The notes under the pieces were generated by a model. That model ran no database searches and was not told the DNA's origin. It was given only the letters and a program-made list of their open reading frames with translations. Positions 51,664-60,391 of a stretch of DNA of 64,000 nucleotides are shown here, piece after piece. Origin of the DNA: Nocardioides gansuensis (lineage in GTDB: Bacteria > Actinomycetota > Actinomycetes > Propionibacteriales > Nocardioidaceae). Location of the stretch: the NCBI RefSeq assembly GCF_003076135.1, contig NZ_QDGZ01000002.1, forward strand, positions 62,001 through 126,000. The letters are read 5' to 3'. Within the stretch, counting starts at the first letter, position 1. Each line of letters starts with the position of its first letter. Made by a program: the position numbers and the translations under genes.

Positions 51664-53411
51664 GCATGCCTCCGGCGACGGCGGCGGGCCACGAGGCGCA
51701 GGACGAGCGCGCCGGCGAGGCCGAGGCCGGCGAGCAGCACCGGGCCGGTGGCGTCGGGCGCGACGGGTGACGCGGCGGCGGCCCGGATGCTGGCCGCTGT
51801 CGGCCTGGTAGGCGTGACGATCCAGTCGCAGCCGGCCGGCTCGGGATTGGAGTAGCGGTCGAACTCGGCGCACGGCAGCATCGAGGTCGTCTTGACCAGG
51901 TTGCTCACCGGGGCGTCGGACCTGTGGCCGCAGCTGGGCAGGGACCCGCGCGTGGCGTTGTGCGTGATCTGCCGGCCGGGGGCGGCCAGGTTGTCCTGCC
52001 AGCAGTTGCCGACGCCTGCGTCGTCCCACCAGAAGTCGAGGCCGTTGGGGAGGACCTGGCCGGTGGGGGAGAAGCCCATCTCGTTGCCGGTGTAGGCGTT
52101 GTGGTTGGAGTTGTCGTTCTGCTGCAGCGGGTCGTACTCGCCCCGCAGCAGCGCCGGCGGCACCCAGAAGAGCTTGAAGCCGGTGCGCCAGTTGTCCCAC
52201 ACCTCGTTGGCGTTCACGAAGTTGTGGTTGCCGACGATCATGCCGCCGGTGCCGACAGGCAGGGGGAGCGGAGGGCAGACCACGCCGCGCTGGTGCCCGC
52301 GGTCGCGGGGCTTCTCGGCCTGGCACGGGGCGTCGTCGCCCTGGGTGTTGCCGTAGTAGTTGACGTTGTTGCTGTAGATCCTGTTCTGGGTGAACCAGCC
52401 GTGGTCCTGGGGCATGCCGGGATGCCCGCCCAGGATCGACTCGACGACGAAGCCCACGCCGTTGTGGTGCATCCGGTTGTGGTGCACGTAGACGGAGTTG
52501 CCGGCGGTGCCCGAGAAGCCGAGGGCGTTGTGGTGCATGTTGCAGCGACGCACCTCGACCGACCAGCGGGTGAGCGGTCCGGTGCTGGTGCTCTGGGCGT
52601 TCACGTCGGCCGCCGAGCCGGGATAGATGCCGGAGTCGCCGTTGTGGTGGGCGTTGCACCGCTGGATCAGGCCGTGGTCGGAGGTGAAGGTCAGCACTCC
52701 GTAGAGGTCGTTGTAGCGGGTGACGACGCGGTCGACGACGTAGCCGTCGGTCTCGTGGATGTAGACCGCGTTCTCCCGGAACAGCTCCAGCGTCATGTTC
52801 GCGAGATAGAAGCCGTCGGCCCGGTCGGCCTTGATGCCGTTGTGCTTGACCCAGTCGCCGTCCTTGCGGAAGCCGCCGGTGAACCGCACCTGGCCGGGCG
52901 TGGCGCCCGTCCCGGTGATCTGCAGCCGGCAGAGCGGACCGTCGCAGGTGATGTCGGGGTCCTCGGGGTCGTCGCCCGCGATCGTGACCAGGTTGACCAC
53001 CTCGCCGCACGAGTGGACGAGGTCGTAGGACACCACGCCGCCGTCGTAGTCCTCGGTGCAGGCGGGGTCCCACGACGGCCGCTCGCGGTAGACGCCGGGC
53101 AGGACGTAGATGTTGGTGCGGGGCCTGCGGACCGCGTCGACGGCCGCCTGGAGTTCGCGGTGGTCGCATCGCTCGAGCAGCCGCTCGTTGAAGCGTCGCA
53201 CCTTGGCCTGCCTGATCCGGGCGATCCGCTTCGGCGACGTGGGCTTGCACACGACGAGGACGTCGCTGGCCTGCTTCAGCGAGCGGTGCTCCGGGACCGC
53301 CCCGGTCCCCGGCGGGAACTGCGACTCGCGCTCCTCGTGCGCCTGTGCCGGCCCCGCCAGTGAGAGGGGGAGTCCAGCGACCAGCAAGGCCAGAGCAACG
53401 AGGCGTCCCAT
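51660..53411 (-). CDS. secreted right-handed parallel beta-helix protein with C-terminal membrane anchor
   Basis: This 583-residue protein has a signal peptide (LVALALLVAGLPLSLAGPAQA) and a long parallel beta-helix repeat region (about 160-440) with repeated N/H turns such as HGLIQRCNAHHNGDSGIYP, CNMHHNALGFSG and HHNRMHHNGVGF. A Pro/Ala linker leads to a terminal hydrophobic helix and an RRRRRRHA tail, consistent with anchoring. It resembles pectate-lyase-like or NosD-like proteins. No polysaccharide-lyase active site was identified, so enzymatic activity is uncertain. Confidence 0.85.
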   Translation of the reverse strand: MGRLVALALLVAGLPLSLAGPAQAHEERESQFPPGTGAVPEHRSLKQASDVLVVCKPTSPKRIARIRQAKVRRFNERLLERCDHRELQAAVDAVRRPRTNIYVLPGVYRERPSWDPACTEDYDGGVVSYDLVHSCGEVVNLVTIAGDDPEDPDITCDGPLCRLQITGTGATPGQVRFTGGFRKDGDWVKHNGIKADRADGFYLANMTLELFRENAVYIHETDGYVVDRVVTRYNDLYGVLTFTSDHGLIQRCNAHHNGDSGIYPGSAADVNAQSTSTGPLTRWSVEVRRCNMHHNALGFSGTAGNSVYVHHNRMHHNGVGFVVESILGGHPGMPQDHGWFTQNRIYSNNVNYYGNTQGDDAPCQAEKPRDRGHQRGVVCPPLPLPVGTGGMIVGNHNFVNANEVWDNWRTGFKLFWVPPALLRGEYDPLQQNDNSNHNAYTGNEMGFSPTGQVLPNGLDFWWDDAGVGNCWQDNLAAPGRQITHNATRGSLPSCGHRSDAPVSNLVKTTSMLPCAEFDRYSNPEPAGCDWIVTPTRPTAASIRAAAASPVAPDATGPVLLAGLGLAGALVLRLVARRRRRRHA

Positions 53412-53452
53412 GTCGCCTGAACGACGAGGCCGGCCGCGAGGTCACGCGCCGC

Positions 53453-53465
53453 TAACCTAGGCGCC
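53453..53465 (+). promoter_or_regulatory. pdtaR promoter -10 (predicted leaderless start)
   Basis: TAACCT at 53453-53458 ends seven bases before the GTG start of the response regulator gene. No ribosome site is present between them. Confidence 0.4.
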
Positions 53466-54110
53466 GTGACCGACCCCAGCACCCGCCCGTCCCCGCACGA
53501 CCCGTCCGCCAGCACCCCCGGCGTACGTCGGGTGGTCATTGCCGAGGACGAGGCGCTCATCCGCATGGACCTGGCCGAGATGCTGGCGGAGGAGGGCTAC
53601 GAGGTCGTCGGGCAGGCCGGTGACGGTCAGCGGGCGATCGAGCTCGCCGAGGAGCTGCGGCCCGACCTGGTGATCCTCGACGTCAAGATGCCGGTGCTCG
53701 ACGGCATCGCGGCCGCCGAGCACATCGCCGCGGCGCGGATCGCGCCGGTCGTGATGCTCACGGCGTTCTCCCAGCGCGACCTCGTCGAGCGGGCCAGGGA
53801 CGCCGGCGCGATGGCCTACCTGGTGAAGCCGTTCAACCGCAGCGACCTGGTGCCCGCGATCGAGATGGCGGTGAGCCGCTTCGCGGAGGTCGCCGTCCTG
53901 GAGCGGGAGGTGCACGACCTCAAGGAGTCGCTCGCGACCCGCAAGGCGGTGGACCGCGCCAAGGGGGTCCTGCAGGAACAGCTCGGACTGAGCGAGCCGG
54001 AGGCTTTCCGGTGGATCCAGAAGACGGCAATGGATCTTCGCCTGTCGATGCGGGAGGTCGCCGAAGGAGTTGTGACGCACGGTCCCGGGGTCACGAAGCC
54101 CGCCGACTAG
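53466..54110 (+). CDS. pdtaR: ANTAR-domain response regulator (PdtaR type)
   Basis: This 214-residue protein has a receiver domain (VVIAEDEALIRMDLAEML, phosphate acceptor Asp 72 in LVILDVKMP, conserved Thr and Lys in MLTAFSQ and LVKPFN) followed by an ANTAR RNA-binding domain (LATRKAVDRAKGVLQEQLG, then EAFRWIQKTAMDLRLSMREVA). Phosphorylated PdtaR-type proteins bind tandem RNA hairpins and prevent premature termination. The kinase (PdtaS) is not here. Targets may include hairpin-containing leaders such as that in the nearby liv operon, which is speculative. Confidence 0.92.
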   Translation: MTDPSTRPSPHDPSASTPGVRRVVIAEDEALIRMDLAEMLAEEGYEVVGQAGDGQRAIELAEELRPDLVILDVKMPVLDGIAAAEHIAAARIAPVVMLTAFSQRDLVERARDAGAMAYLVKPFNRSDLVPAIEMAVSRFAEVAVLEREVHDLKESLATRKAVDRAKGVLQEQLGLSEPEAFRWIQKTAMDLRLSMREVAEGVVTHGPGVTKPAD

Positions 54111-54275
54111 CACGGGCCTGCAGGCGTTGCGCCGCGTTGCGGTCAGGTCACGAAAGCGCAACAGCGGATGCAGACGTGTCGCCTTGCGTGTCGCAGGACA
54201 CAACGGAGTGCTAGGTTCCCGCTGAAAAGGGCCGCCGACGAAGGTCGTCCCGGCCGACAAGCAGACGGAGGGTCC

Positions 54276-55427
54276 ATGATCCGCTCATCCAAGACGTGGC
54301 AGGCACTCGCTGCCACTGCCGCCGCCGGCCTGGTGCTCAGCGCCTGCGGCACGACCGATACCGGCACAGGCGCCGAGGAAGGCGAGTGCGCGGGCAAGAT
54401 CGCCGCGATGGGCGCCCTCAGCGGCCCGAACGCCAGCATCGTGATCCCGTCGGTGGACGGTGCGGAGCTGGCGCTCAAGCAGTGGTCGGAGGAGAACCCC
54501 GACTGCGCCATCGAGCTCGTGCGGCACGACACCGAGGGTGACCCGGCCAAGGCCACGCCCATTGCGACGCAGATCGCGGGCGACGACAGCTACCTCGGCG
54601 TCATCGGTGGTGCCTTCTCGAACGAGACCCGGGCCACCAAGTCGATCTACGCCGACGCGGGCATCACCATGATCAGCCAGTCGGCCACCGCGACCGACCT
54701 CAGCCTCGAGGACCCGGTGCCGGTCTTCCACCGCCTCGTGCCCTACGACGACTACCAGGGCCAGGCGATCGCGAAGTACATCACCGACGTCTTCGGTGCC
54801 AAGAGGGCCTTCCTGGTCGACAACTCCGAGGCCTACGGCGAGCCGCTGGTGGCCAGGGTCGCCGAGACGCTGGGCGACGTGGTCGTCGACTCGGACAAGA
54901 CCGAGGTCGGCCAGACCGACTTCGCGCCCACGATCTCCAAGATCAAGGCGGCCAAGCCCGACGCGATCATGTACGGCGGCTACATCGCCGAGGCCGCGCC
55001 GCTGCTCAAGCAGATCCGCGACGCCGGCATCGAGGCCCCGTTCATCGGTGGTGACGGCCTCTACGGTGCCGACTGGGGTTCGGCTGCCGGCTCAGCCGGG
55101 GAGGACGCGATCATCGTCTGCCCGTGCGCCCCGATCGAGGAGGGCGAGACGTTCGCCGAGGACTTCGAGGCCGAGTTCGGCGAGGCGCCGGGTGCCTACG
55201 CGATGGAAGGCTACGACGCCATGACGATCTTCCTCGAGGCGATCGCGGAGGGCAACACCACCCGCGAGGACATCGAGGCGTTCGTCGACGGCTACGAGGG
55301 TGAGGGCCTGAGCAAGCCGCTCGCGTTCGACGAGAACGGCGACGTTCCCGAAGAGCAGGTCGCCTACTACGCGTACAAGACCGAGGGTGGCGCGCTGGTC
55401 CCCGACCAGCCGATCGAGCTCGGCTGA
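54276..55427 (+). CDS. livJ: branched-chain amino acid ABC transporter substrate-binding lipoprotein
   Basis: This 383-residue lipoprotein has a signal peptide with lipobox LSAC (Cys 24) and a Leu/Ile/Val-binding type I fold (GKIAAMGALSGPNASIV to YYAYKTEGG). It heads a complete livJHMGF order and most likely serves branched-chain amino acids. ATG at 54276 has GGAGGG upstream. A TAGGTT -10-like hexamer lies at 54212-54217. The coding region is followed by a strong hairpin before livH. Confidence 0.93.
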   Translation: MIRSSKTWQALAATAAAGLVLSACGTTDTGTGAEEGECAGKIAAMGALSGPNASIVIPSVDGAELALKQWSEENPDCAIELVRHDTEGDPAKATPIATQIAGDDSYLGVIGGAFSNETRATKSIYADAGITMISQSATATDLSLEDPVPVFHRLVPYDDYQGQAIAKYITDVFGAKRAFLVDNSEAYGEPLVARVAETLGDVVVDSDKTEVGQTDFAPTISKIKAAKPDAIMYGGYIAEAAPLLKQIRDAGIEAPFIGGDGLYGADWGSAAGSAGEDAIIVCPCAPIEEGETFAEDFEAEFGEAPGAYAMEGYDAMTIFLEAIAEGNTTREDIEAFVDGYEGEGLSKPLAFDENGDVPEEQVAYYAYKTEGGALVPDQPIELG

Positions 55428-55449
55428 CCGAGCACACCGAACAACCGAC

Positions 55450-55480
55450 GGGGGCGGTCAGGTGAGACCTGACCGCCCCC
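55450..55480. terminator. intra-operon hairpin between livJ and livH
   Basis: GGGGGCGGTCAGGT and ACCTGACCGCCCCC form a perfect 14-base stem with a 3-base loop (GAG), 23 bases after the livJ stop and 41 bases before livH. As a partial terminator or 3' stabiliser it would raise binding-protein output relative to the membrane parts. Confidence 0.75.
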
Positions 55481-55520
55481 ACTGTTCGACCCGCGTCGGT
55501 GCGGGTCGCTGGGAGGGTCA

Positions 55521-56486
55521 GTGGACTTCGACAGTTTGATCAACGGCTTGGGCGGGCACACGCTCGACGGCCTCTTCCGGGGCTCCGTGTATGCCCTGGT
55601 CGCACTCGGCTACACGATGGTGTACGGCGTGATGCGGCTCATCAACTTCGCGCACTCCGAGGTGTTCATGGTCGGCACCTGGACCGTGCTCGGGGTCTAC
55701 ACGGTGCTGGGGGCGGGTGAGGGCTCGGGCACCATGATGGTCATCGCCGCGACCGCGCTGGCGCTGGTGTGTGCGATGGCCGCCTCGGCCACGGTTGCCC
55801 TGGGTGTCGAGCGGATCGCCTACCGGCCGCTCCGCAAGAAGAACGCCCCACCCCTGATCTTCCTGATCACCGCCATCGGCTGCTCGCTCGCGCTGATGGA
55901 GACCTTCGGCTATGTGCTCAAGGTGTTCTTCGGCGAGCCGTTCGGCCGTGCTCCGGTCAACATCCCCTCGCCACTGCGGACCAGCGCCCTGATCGAGATC
56001 GGCGACTTCCGCCTCACCAACGTGCACGTCCTCGTCATCGTCGGCGCCATCGTGATGATGTTCGCGCTGGACACCTTCGTGAACAAGAGCCGGATCGGGC
56101 GTGGCGTGCGCGCCGTCGCCCAGGACCCCGACACCGCTTCGCTGATGGGCGTCAACCAGGACCGCGTCATCATGATGGTCTTCGTGCTCGGCGGTGCCAT
56201 GGCGGGTGTCGCAGCCCTCCTCTACACCGTCCAGTACGACATCACCTCCTGGAGTGCCGGCTTCCTGATGGGCATCAAGGCCTTCACCGCCGCGGTGCTC
56301 GGCGGCATCGGCAACCTGCGCGGCGCCCTGGTCGGAGGCCTCATTCTCGGGATCGTGGAGGTCTACTTCTCGACCCTCTTCGACTCCAGCTGGCAGAACG
56401 TGTGGGCGTTCATCGTGCTCGTCCTCGTGCTGATGTTCCGCCCGACCGGGCTGCTGGGCGAGTCGCTCGGAAAGGCACGGGCATGA
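55521..56486 (+). CDS. livH: branched-chain amino acid ABC transporter permease LivH
   Basis: This 321-residue membrane protein has the LivH opening GLFRGSVYALVALGYTMVYG, the RLINFAHSEVFMVG segment and the cytoplasmic coupling motif AVAQDPDTASLMGVN. It forms the translocation path with LivM. GTG at 55521 has GGGAGGG upstream. It overlaps livM by ATGA. Confidence 0.95.
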   Translation: MDFDSLINGLGGHTLDGLFRGSVYALVALGYTMVYGVMRLINFAHSEVFMVGTWTVLGVYTVLGAGEGSGTMMVIAATALALVCAMAASATVALGVERIAYRPLRKKNAPPLIFLITAIGCSLALMETFGYVLKVFFGEPFGRAPVNIPSPLRTSALIEIGDFRLTNVHVLVIVGAIVMMFALDTFVNKSRIGRGVRAVAQDPDTASLMGVNQDRVIMMVFVLGGAMAGVAALLYTVQYDITSWSAGFLMGIKAFTAAVLGGIGNLRGALVGGLILGIVEVYFSTLFDSSWQNVWAFIVLVLVLMFRPTGLLGESLGKARA

Positions 56487-57622
56487 GCGCGATCACCCAC
56501 CCCCTCCGCAGCCTGCAGATCCCCGAGCGCTGGAACGCCGCGCCGAAGTGGGTGCGCATCGGCACCATCGTGCTGGCCCTCGCGCTGGCCTTCTACCTGC
56601 CGTTCCTCAACATCCTGCCGTTCGCCTACGTCCGCACGGATCTGAGCCCCCACGGCTCCGACTGGGCCAGCGTGCTCTTTCTCGTGGTCGTCTACATGAT
56701 CGCGGCGGCCGGACTCAACGTGGTGATCGGACTGGCCGGGCTCCTCGACCTCGGCTACGTCGGGTTCTACGCGCTCGGCGCCTACTCGGTGGCCCTGTTC
56801 GGCTCGCCGTCGTCCCCCGTCACGGAGTGGATCGCGCAGAGGTTCGGCCTCTCGGAGGGCTGGGCCGTCCCGTTCGCCGCGTGCATCCCGATCGCCCTCG
56901 CGTTCACGATGATCGCGGGAGTCATCCTCGGTGCGCCGACCCTGCGGCTGCGCGGTGACTACCTCGCCATCGTGACCATGGGATTCGGCGAGATCATCCG
57001 CATCATCGCGAAGAACGCCGACCCCATCACCAACGGCGCCGCCGGCATCACCAACGTCCCGGTGCCGCCCGGTCCCGAGATCGACGGCCGGTCCTTCTTC
57101 AACACCTCCGACGCGGAGCGCTGGTACTGGCTGGCGCTGGTCATGCTGATCCTGCTCATCTGGCTCACCCGGCGGCTTGAGCACAGCCGGGTCGGGCGTG
57201 CCTGGCTCGCGATCCGAGAGGACGAGGACGCGGCGGCGATCATGGGCGTGCCGGCCTTCAAGTACAAGCTCTGGGCGTTCGCCATCGGCGCCGCGCTCGG
57301 GGCCATCGCCGGCCTGCTGTTCGGCAGCAAGCAGCAGTACGTCGAGCCCGGCGGCTTCCACCTGCAGCTGTCCTTCCTGTTCGTGGCGATGGTGGTCATC
57401 GGTGGGTCGGGCAACCTCTTCGGAGCGCTCCTCGGCGCCTTCCTGATCACCTACCTCCCGGAGCGGTTCCGGGAGTTCCAGGAATGGCGACCCTTCGCCT
57501 TCGGCGTCGCCCTCGTGGTCGTGATGGTCATGCGGCCCCAGGGGCTCTGGCCGAGCCGAAGACGAGCACGGGAGTTCGCGGATCGACGGCACGAGGCGCA
57601 GGAGGCGGCAGTAGATGTCTGA
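56483..57622 (+). CDS. livM: branched-chain amino acid ABC transporter permease LivM
   Basis: This 379-residue membrane protein has the LivM core (AAAGLNVVIGLAGLLDLGYV, GAPTLRLRGDYLAIVTMGFG) and the coupling motif AIREDEDAAAIMGV. An extra N-terminal helix precedes the core. ATG at 56483 overlaps livH. Its last eight bases overlap livG. Unlike in the cluster at 4.7 kb, LivM and LivG are separate here. Confidence 0.95.
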   Translation: MSAITHPLRSLQIPERWNAAPKWVRIGTIVLALALAFYLPFLNILPFAYVRTDLSPHGSDWASVLFLVVVYMIAAAGLNVVIGLAGLLDLGYVGFYALGAYSVALFGSPSSPVTEWIAQRFGLSEGWAVPFAACIPIALAFTMIAGVILGAPTLRLRGDYLAIVTMGFGEIIRIIAKNADPITNGAAGITNVPVPPGPEIDGRSFFNTSDAERWYWLALVMLILLIWLTRRLEHSRVGRAWLAIREDEDAAAIMGVPAFKYKLWAFAIGAALGAIAGLLFGSKQQYVEPGGFHLQLSFLFVAMVVIGGSGNLFGALLGAFLITYLPERFREFQEWRPFAFGVALVVVMVMRPQGLWPSRRRAREFADRRHEAQEAAVDV

Positions 57623-58476
57623 CCAGACCAGCACAAGCAGCGACGTCCTCCTCGAGGTCGACCACGTCACGCTCAAGTTCGGCGGTGTCGTCGCGCTCAA
57701 CGACGTCGACTTCTCGATCCGGCGGGGGGAGATCCTCGGCCTGATCGGCCCCAACGGCGCCGGCAAGACGACGTGCTTCAACGCGATGACGGGCGTCTAC
57801 ACCCCGACGACGGGGGAGATCCGTTTCAACGGCAAGCGCATCTCGGGCGAGAAGTCACACAAGATCAACCACCTCGGGATCGCCCGCACGTTCCAGAACA
57901 TCCGGCTGTTCCCCGAGATGTCGGCCATGGAGAACGTCATGGTCGGCACCGACTCGCGCCACAAGACCAGCGTCATGGGCGCACTGTTCCGCGCCTACCG
58001 GGTCAAGCCGAAGGAGACCGAGCTCCCGGACAACTCGCTCAAGGCGAGCTTCGCGAAGGTCTTCGGGATCAGCCGCCACACCCTCGAGGAGCGGGCGGCC
58101 CGCCGGAAGTCGATGGCGCTGCTGCGGTTCGTCGGCATCGCCGACCGCGCCCACGAGCTGGCCCGCAACCTGCCCTACGGCTACCAGCGTCGCCTGGAGA
58201 TCGCGCGGGCCCTGGCCACCGAGCCCCAGCTGCTCTGCCTCGACGAGCCGGCGGCGGGTTTCAACCCGGCGGAGAAGGAGGACCTGATGGGTCTCATCCG
58301 CCGGATCCGCGAGGCCGGGCACACGGTGCTTCTGATCGAGCACGACATGAAGCTGGTCATGGGGGTGACCGACCGCATCGTCGTCCTCGAGTTCGGGCAG
58401 AAGATCGCGGATGGACTGCCCGCCGACGTGGCCCGCGACCCGCGGGTCATCGCTGCCTACCTGGGAGAGCCGGACG

Positions 58477-58493
<17 letters not shown>
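57615..58493 (+). CDS. livG: branched-chain amino acid ABC transporter ATP-binding protein LivG
   Basis: This 292-residue ATPase has Walker A GPNGAGKTT, the LivG signature LPYGYQRRLEIARAL, Walker B LLCLDEPAAGFNP and the switch His in LLIEHDMK. An insertion of about 35 residues between the Q-loop and signature (MGALFRAYRVKPKETELPDN) is normal for LivG. It overlaps livM and livF. Confidence 0.95.
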
Positions 58494-59187
<694 letters not shown>

Positions 59188-59204
59188 CCCCAAACCTGAG
59201 CATC

Positions 59205-59232
59205 TGTCCCCTCCTGCAGACAGGCGGGGACA
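59205..59232. terminator. hairpin terminator after livF
   Basis: TGTCCCCTCCTG and CAGGCGGGGACA pair around the loop CAGA with one mismatch, 18 bases after the livF stop. No U-run follows. Confidence 0.65.
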
Positions 59233-59320
59233 ACGGGCGTAGGGTCACGCCTGTGGCGCGGGCCGGTCCCGCGCCGTACGGGGCAGCATCAACACGGGGA
59301 TGAGACGTGTGGGAGTGACG

Positions 59321-59899
59321 ATGGCTCGTTCACCGGTGACGGTGCGCGCGGCAGGACCGGGCGACGTGGCCACCATTCGCGAGCTGTGGGAGGGCGCCCT
59401 GCGGAGGGCGCCGATCGACGAGCAGCTGACCGACGTGGCGACGGTCGTCGCCCAGTCGGCGGCGAGCGACACCCAGGCCGTGATCGTCGCCGAGCACGAC
59501 GGGCAGGTGGCCGGCGCTGCGTTCCTGCTGTGCTCCATCATGACTCCGCTCAACCGTGAGCCGGTCGTGCTGGTGGTTGCGCCGCACGTCTTCCCGTCGT
59601 TCCAGCGGCGCGGTGTCGGCACCGCGCTTATGGACGCCGCGGCGCGCTACGCCGAGCAGCACGGGATCGCACACCTGGTGACCGCCGCGGGGGCCGACGC
59701 GCGCGACTCCAACCGCTTCCTGGCGCGGCTGGCGTTCTCGCCGGTCGCCATACTGCGCGTCGCCCCGACGGCCACCGTGCGGGCCAAGCTGGGTGGGCGA
59801 CGCGGCATCGCAGCCGTCCGCCTCGGCGGGTCGAGCTCGCGGCACATCGACCGGGTCCTGGCCGCCCGGCGCGGGCGGCGCGAGCGCGTCGTCGGCTAG
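59321..59899 (+). CDS. GNAT-family N-acetyltransferase
   Basis: This ~192-residue protein has the GNAT fold, including the acetyl-CoA loop VFPSFQRRGVGTALMDAA (RxxGxG) and a preceding beta strand VVLVVAPHV. It should acetylate an amine. The substrate is not predictable. GGGAG five bases before ATG 59321 favours that start over ATG 59300. Its TAG stop overlaps the stop of the convergent thioesterase gene in a shared CTAG. Confidence 0.85.
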   Translation: MARSPVTVRAAGPGDVATIRELWEGALRRAPIDEQLTDVATVVAQSAASDTQAVIVAEHDGQVAGAAFLLCSIMTPLNREPVVLVVAPHVFPSFQRRGVGTALMDAAARYAEQHGIAHLVTAAGADARDSNRFLARLAFSPVAILRVAPTATVRAKLGGRRGIAAVRLGGSSSRHIDRVLAARRGRRERVVG

Positions 59900-60345
59900 G
59901 CGGGCGAGGGCACCAGCGCGCACGTGATCCGCGAGGTGCACACGCGCTTGCCGCGCTCGTCGGTGATGACGACCTCGTAGCAGGTCGACGTGCGCCCCAG
60001 GTGGATCGCGGTGGCCACGCCGGTGAGCACTCCGGCCGTGGCGGCGCGGTGGTGGGTGGCGTTGATGTCCACGCCGACCGCGACCTTCTCGGGAGAGGCA
60101 TGGATCGCGGAGCCGACCGAGCCCAGCGTCTCGGCCAGCACGACGGAGGCGCCGCCGTGGAGGAGGCCGAGGGGCTGGGTGTTGCCCTCCACCGGCATCG
60201 TCCCCACGACCCGCTCGGCCGAGATCTCGGCGAGCTCGACGCCCATCTTCTCGTTGAGCCGGCCCATGCCCTGCGGCATGGCGGCGACGAACTCGTCGAT
60301 GCTGAGGCCGGCCAGGGACTTCGCGGTGTCGGTCATGGCCGCCAT
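59896..60345 (-). CDS. hotdog-fold thioesterase (PaaI type)
   Basis: This 149-residue protein has the PaaI/YdiI pattern: GVELAEISAERVVGTMPVEG, then PLGLLHGGASVVLAETLGS with the catalytic HGG loop, and VGVDINATHHRAA. It hydrolyses acyl-CoA thioesters. ATG at 60345 is the annotated start, and ATG at 60336 is also possible. It is divergent from polA with 46 bases between them. Confidence 0.9.
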   Translation of the reverse strand: MAAMTDTAKSLAGLSIDEFVAAMPQGMGRLNEKMGVELAEISAERVVGTMPVEGNTQPLGLLHGGASVVLAETLGSVGSAIHASPEKVAVGVDINATHHRAATAGVLTGVATAIHLGRTSTCYEVVITDERGKRVCTSRITCALVPSPA

Positions 60346-60379
60346 TGTGCCGGGCGTCCGGGCTGTCGGTGTCGGCGGC

Positions 60380-60391
60380 TAGAGTCGCGTC
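60380..60391 (+). promoter_or_regulatory. polA promoter -10 (predicted leaderless start)
   Basis: TAGAGT at 60380-60385 ends six bases before the polA GTG. No Shine-Dalgarno sequence is present, so translation is probably leaderless. Confidence 0.45.
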
